NCBI GenBank assembly: GCA_003347645.1
Contig: QDFX01000001.1
Span: 310,001 to 374,000 of the forward strand
Length of the DNA stretch: 64,000 nt
Direction: 5' to 3'
From: Rhizobiaceae bacterium CPCC 101076
Lineage (GTDB): Bacteria > Pseudomonadota > Alphaproteobacteria > Rhizobiales > Methylopilaceae
The first letter of the stretch is position 1. The number at the start of each line of letters is the position of its first letter. The notes under the pieces were generated by a model. It was given only the letters and a program-made list of their open reading frames with translations, did not search any database and was not told the DNA's origin. Positions 61,079-64,000 of this stretch are shown here, in pieces. A program made the position numbers and the translations under genes.

Positions 61079-61690
61079 TCAGTCCTCGGTCTGCAGCAAA
61101 CCGGCCGCGAGATGTCGAAAAGCCTCAACAGCCTTTGCAAAGACGGCGTGAGGATCGTCGGCTGCGGCAATCCAGAGTGAGGCGTTGAGCGCCGCTCCAT
61201 TGAGTAGCCGGGCGGCAGCTTCCGCATCCACCGGCCTGACCGTTCCCTCATCGATGAGCGTCTGGATCGTTTGGGTCGTCGTGCGAAGGCACGCATTCTG
61301 GTTGGGCCATTGCGATGGATCGCCGAGCACGGCTGGCCCGTCCAGCAGCATGATGCGCTGGATCTCCGGCTCCAATGCCATCTCGATATAGGCGATGCTC
61401 TCGTCGATAAGTCCGAGCCATAAGGTCTCCGCTCGATCGCGCGCAGCGCGCAGCCGCGCCACCATTTCCGCGTCGATCTGGTCGATCACGGCCTGCAGCA
61501 AACCCTTCTTGTCGCCGAAGTTGTGATAGAGCGCGCCTCGCGTCAGGCCAGCTTCGGCGGTCAGATCGTCCATCGACGCTGCCGCATAACCCTTGGTCGC
61601 GAAAGCCTTCCGGGCGGCCCGAATGAGCTTGACCCGGGTTTCCTCCACCATCTGCGCACGTGTTCTCCCGACCACTGCCGTCTCCTGCAT
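61079..61690 (-). CDS. TetR/AcrR family repressor of the divergent ridA-like gene
   Basis: This protein of about 203 residues has a TetR helix-turn-helix (LIRAARKAFATKGYAAASMD, DLTAEAGLTRGALYHNFGDK) and a helical ligand domain (ALEPEIQRIMLLDGPAVLGD). It faces a ridA-like gene across three copies of a 15-bp palindrome, so it very likely represses both genes. The ATG at 61690 is used here; a GTG at 61675 has a better ribosome site (GGAG seven bases ahead) and may be the true start. The inducer is unknown, perhaps a reactive enamine/imine or a related amino-acid metabolite. Confidence 0.93.
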   Translation of the reverse strand: MQETAVVGRTRAQMVEETRVKLIRAARKAFATKGYAAASMDDLTAEAGLTRGALYHNFGDKKGLLQAVIDQIDAEMVARLRAARDRAETLWLGLIDESIAYIEMALEPEIQRIMLLDGPAVLGDPSQWPNQNACLRTTTQTIQTLIDEGTVRPVDAEAAARLLNGAALNASLWIAAADDPHAVFAKAVEAFRHLAAGLLQTED

Positions 61691-61694
61691 CCGA

Positions 61695-61761
61695 CATACG
61701 CGGCGTATGCTTGTTGACATACGGAGCGTATGTTCCGATATGGCCACATACGGGGCGTATA
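61695..61761. promoter_or_regulatory. Triple TetR operator over the ridA promoter
   Basis: Three copies of CATACG-N3-CGTATG occur at 61695-61709, 61718-61732 and 61747-61761 (the last with final A). Centres are 23 and 29 bases apart. A consensus -35 TTGACA (61714-61719) overlaps the second copy, and a weak -10 (GATATG, 61737-61742) lies 17 bases on, between copies two and three. Repressor bound to copies two and three would block the ridA promoter, and to copy one the tetR promoter. Confidence 0.88.
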
Positions 61762-61783
61762 TCAATCGAACAGGAGTGAAGCC

Positions 61784-62182
61784 ATGCCCAAACGCGATGT
61801 GGTCTTCCCGGCCGACAGGCAGGCGCTATACGAAATCAACAAATATTCGGCGGCGATCCGCTCGGGCGACTTTCTGTTCGTCTCGGGCCAGGTCGGCAGC
61901 CGCGAAGACGGGTCGCCCGAGCCGGTCTTCGAAAAACAGGTCCAGCTTGCCTTCGACAATCTCGCGGCAGTGCTGAAGGCCGCCGGTTGCACGTTCGACG
62001 ACGTCGTCGACGTGACCACCTTTCACACCGATCCGGCCACGCAGTTCGAGACGGTCACGGCCGTTCGCCTGAAGGCGATCGGTGACCCGCCCTATCCGAA
62101 CTGGACCGCGGTGGGAGTGAACTGGCTGGCGGGCTTCGATTTCGAGATCAAGGTCGTCGCGCGCCTTCCTCAGCCCACCTGA
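61784..62182 (+). CDS. RidA family protein
   Basis: This 132-residue protein has the RidA/YjgF fold: YSAAIRSGDFLFVSGQVGSR, FEKQVQLAFDNLAAVLKAAG, VVDVTTFHTDPATQFETVTA and PYPNWTAVGVNWLAGFDFE. In true RidA an Arg near residue 105 deaminates 2-aminoacrylate; here that region reads WTAVGVNWL, without the Arg, so it belongs to another Rid subgroup of unknown reaction. GGAG is seven bases before the ATG at 61784. It is controlled by the divergent TetR gene. Confidence 0.92.
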   Translation: MPKRDVVFPADRQALYEINKYSAAIRSGDFLFVSGQVGSREDGSPEPVFEKQVQLAFDNLAAVLKAAGCTFDDVVDVTTFHTDPATQFETVTAVRLKAIGDPPYPNWTAVGVNWLAGFDFEIKVVARLPQPT

Positions 62183-62253
62183 TCGATTGCGGGCCGCGGG
62201 ACTTGAGGTGAGGGCGGAGATGGCTGTGAACGCGGCGCTGCGTTAAAGAAAAA

Positions 62254-62277
62254 GCCGCGCTCCCGGGGGAGCGCGGC
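62254..62277 (-). terminator. Rho-independent terminator of the chemoreceptor gene
   Basis: GCCGCGCTCCC and GGGAGCGCGGC form an 11-base GC-rich inverted repeat with a minimal loop. On the minus strand it is followed by TTTTTCTTT, a standard terminator for the gene ending at 62305. It can also stop read-through from ridA on the plus strand. Confidence 0.9.
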
Positions 62278-62304
62278 CCGATTTGAGACGAAGGTACTAC
62301 GGCG

Positions 62305-63975
62305 TCAGGCGGCGCGCACGCGCTGGATGAAGCCGTCGACCTGGGTGCGGAGCGAGTCCGCCTGGGTCGAGAGATGGTCCGCGGCCGAGACGATCTGGCT
62401 CGACACGGTTTCGGTCTCGGCAGCCGCCTGGCTGACGCCGGTGATGTTCGACGTGACCTCGCTTGTACCCGCCGCCGCCTGGGCCACGTTGCGGGCGATC
62501 TCGGTGGTCGCCTGGCCCTGCTGATCCATGGCACTGGCGATCGAGCGGGAGATGCCGTTGACCTGTTCGATGGTCGCGGTGATCGAGTTGATCGCGTCGA
62601 CGACGTTCGAGGTCGCTTCCTGCACGGCCTGGATCTGCGCCGAGATGTCCTCGGTCGCCTTCGAGGTCTGTGAGGCAAGGCTCTTCACCTCGACGGCGAC
62701 GACCGCGAAGCCTCGACCGGCGTCACCCGCACGGGCCGCCTCGATCGTGGCGTTCAGCGCGAGCAGGTTGGTCTGCGCCGCGATGTCCGAGATCAGGCCG
62801 ACCACTTCGCCGATGCGCTGGGCAGAGGCGGAGAGGCCACTGACGACTTCAGCCGTCTTGGAGGCCTGGGCCGAAGCCTGGCTCGCGACTTCCGCCGCGG
62901 TGGAAACCTGGCTCGTGATCTCGTGGATCGAAGCCGACAGTTCCTCGGCCGCGCTGGCGACCGTCTCGACATTCGCCGTGGCCTGTTCGGAGGCAGCCGC
63001 GACGACCGTCGACTGACGGCTCGTCTCGTCGGCGACCGCGCTCATCTGCGTGGCGTTCGACTGCAGCTGGGTCGCGGCCGTCGAAACCGTGCGGACGACG
63101 CCCAGAACTTCGCTCTCGAACTCGTCGGCGAGCTTGTTCATCAGCGAGCGCTTTTCGTCCTCGGCGCGCTGCTCGGCTTCCGCCTGGGCGCGCTTCAGTT
63201 CCTCGGTCTCGCGCAGCGAGGTCACGACCTGACCGACGACACCCCAGATCTCGCCGACTTCGTCCTTGCTGCGCTTCTCCGGCACTTCGACCGAATAGTC
63301 GCCCTCGGCAATGCGCTTGAGCGCACCCGACAGGCGGACCAGCGGACGGCTGAGCTGCGTCGTGCCGATATAGGCGCCGACCGCGATGCCGAGCAGGATG
63401 CCCATGACGGCGGTGGCGATCACGGCCTGCTGGATCGACGCCGAGAAGGCCTCGATGCCGTCGACTGCCGCGTCGGCGCGGGCCTGGTCCTTGTCGACGA
63501 TCTTGTCGATGTCGGCCTGGTAGGCGGCGCGGTTGGCGCGGTTCGCGTCATTGTTTCCGAGCGCGTTCGCGGTCTTGGGATCCTTGACCCCCTCTTCGGC
63601 AAGTTCGGTGCGGAACTTGGCGAACTCCTTGCCGGAGGCGACCATCTTGTCGAAGTCGGCCGCGCTGTCGGCGTCGACGAGCGGGCGCCACTCCCCGAAC
63701 AGCTTCTCGATGTTGGCGAGATGTTTTGCGGTGTTCTTGGCGAAAGGCTCGGCGGCCTTTCCGTCAGCGGCGGCATAGATGCCGCGCGATTCCATCACCA
63801 CTGCGGTGACTAGGCGGTTCAGCTGGACGCCGTTCTGGGCGCGCTGCTGTGCGTTGACGAGATCGCCGACGCGCGAGGAATATTCGGTGGTGGCATAGAC
63901 ACCCATGCCGGCGATGACCGCGGCCGCTATACCCATCACGGCCACGATGCTCAGGATTTTCGTTCTGACTTTCAT
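62305..63975 (-). CDS. Methyl-accepting chemotaxis protein
   Basis: This 556-residue receptor has a first membrane helix (about 8-28), a periplasmic helical sensor (about 30-185: VESRG-type and [20 protein letters not shown]), a second helix (about 187-208), a HAMP domain ([20 protein letters not shown]) and the signalling coiled coil with tip [20 protein letters not shown] and [15 protein letters not shown]. It ends [12 protein letters not shown] and lacks a CheR tether. It differs clearly in its sensor from the receptor at 21733, so the two should detect different signals. The gene is complete; its promoter lies beyond the last 25 bases of the window. Confidence 0.96.
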   Translation of the reverse strand: MKVRTKILSIVAVMGIAAAVIAGMGVYATTEYSSRVGDLVNAQQRAQNGVQLNRLVTAVVMESRGIYAAADGKAAEPFAKNTAKHLANIEKLFGEWRPLVDADSAADFDKMVASGKEFAKFRTELAEEGVKDPKTANALGNNDANRANRAAYQADIDKIVDKDQARADAAVDGIEAFSASIQQAVIATAVMGILLGIAVGAYIGTTQLSRPLVRLSGALKRIAEGDYSVEVPEKRSKDEVGEIWGVVGQVVTSLRETEELKRAQAEAEQRAEDEKRSLMNKLADEFESEVLGVVRTVSTAATQLQSNATQMSAVADETSRQSTVVAAASEQATANVETVASAAEELSASIHEITSQVSTAAEVASQASAQASKTAEVVSGLSASAQRIGEVVGLISDIAAQTNLLALNATIEAARAGDAGRGFAVVAVEVKSLASQTSKATEDISAQIQAVQEATSNVVDAINSITATIEQVNGISRSIASAMDQQGQATTEIARNVAQAAAGTSEVTSNITGVSQAAAETETVSSQIVSAADHLSTQADSLRTQVDGFIQRVRAA

Positions 63976-64000
63976 TTGCTTCGTCCCAACCAGGCTCCGG

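Overview
The window is a contiguous stretch of GC-rich bacterial chromosome. It suggests an alphaproteobacterium of the Hyphomicrobiales (Rhizobiales) type: a cyanide-insensitive (CioAB-like) cytochrome bd oxidase, a petABC cytochrome bc1 operon, glyQ and glyS close together, a MoxR/DUF58/BatA-DUF4159 operon, a MarR/OmpR-type regulator/EnvZ-type kinase trio, and palindromic CCTTCTCCCC-type intergenic elements of a kind common in that order. The genus cannot be told from the sequence. Two chemoreceptors indicate a motile, chemotactic cell; cytochrome bc1 together with a bd oxidase indicates branched aerobic respiration. No rRNA, tRNA, CRISPR array or prophage was seen.

Layout. 1-9.2 kb: a truncated PA0069-type radical SAM gene, a glycosyltransferase, moaB, a membrane protein coupled to a LysE exporter, a zinc metallopeptidase, cioAB, a glyoxalase-related protein and a family-4-like uracil-DNA glycosylase. 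9.3-15.7 kb: TPR protein, ispE, GNAT, polyprenyl synthase, DUF2007, a TrmN6-like methyltransferase, then small exported proteins. 15.8-23.4 kb: glyQ, an isochorismatase-like hydrolase, a GGDEF/degenerate-EAL protein, glyS, a DUF559 nuclease gene bracketed by inverted 65-bp elements, and a chemoreceptor. 23.6-31.6 kb: a translationally coupled radical SAM / UdgX-like fusion pair, NUDIX, phosphoesterase, methyltransferase, YbaK, glutathionyl transferase and GNAT. 31.7-38.5 kb: the four-gene MoxR operon. 38.7-48.3 kb: DUF6111, CCA-adding enzyme, DUF3016, hemF, petABC, apt, nfi, ychF, pth, rplY. 48.4-59.5 kb: parDE-like toxin-antitoxin pair, prs, lgt-MidA-pgeF, ubiK, ybjN, proC, tetR, csaA, the HK/RR/MarR operon and ilvE. 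59.5-64 kb: a small exported protein, an AT-rich block, a TIGR02594-like CHAP protein, a TetR/RidA pair with three operator palindromes, and a second chemoreceptor.

Most of the window is ordinary core chromosome: respiration, ubiquinone and isoprenoid synthesis, translation and nucleotide metabolism. The observations most worth following are (i) the radical SAM plus DUF4130-UdgX gene pair, a conserved but functionally unsolved presumptive DNA-repair pair; (ii) the DUF559 nuclease cassette, whose flanking inverted twin-hairpin elements supply its start and stop codons and differ by compensatory changes; (iii) the evenly matched triple operator between tetR and ridA; (iv) a one-base deletion that rewrites the C-terminus of the ParE-like toxin; (v) a family-4-like uracil-DNA glycosylase that has lost its iron-sulfur cysteines; and (vi) a low-GC block upstream of the CHAP gene.
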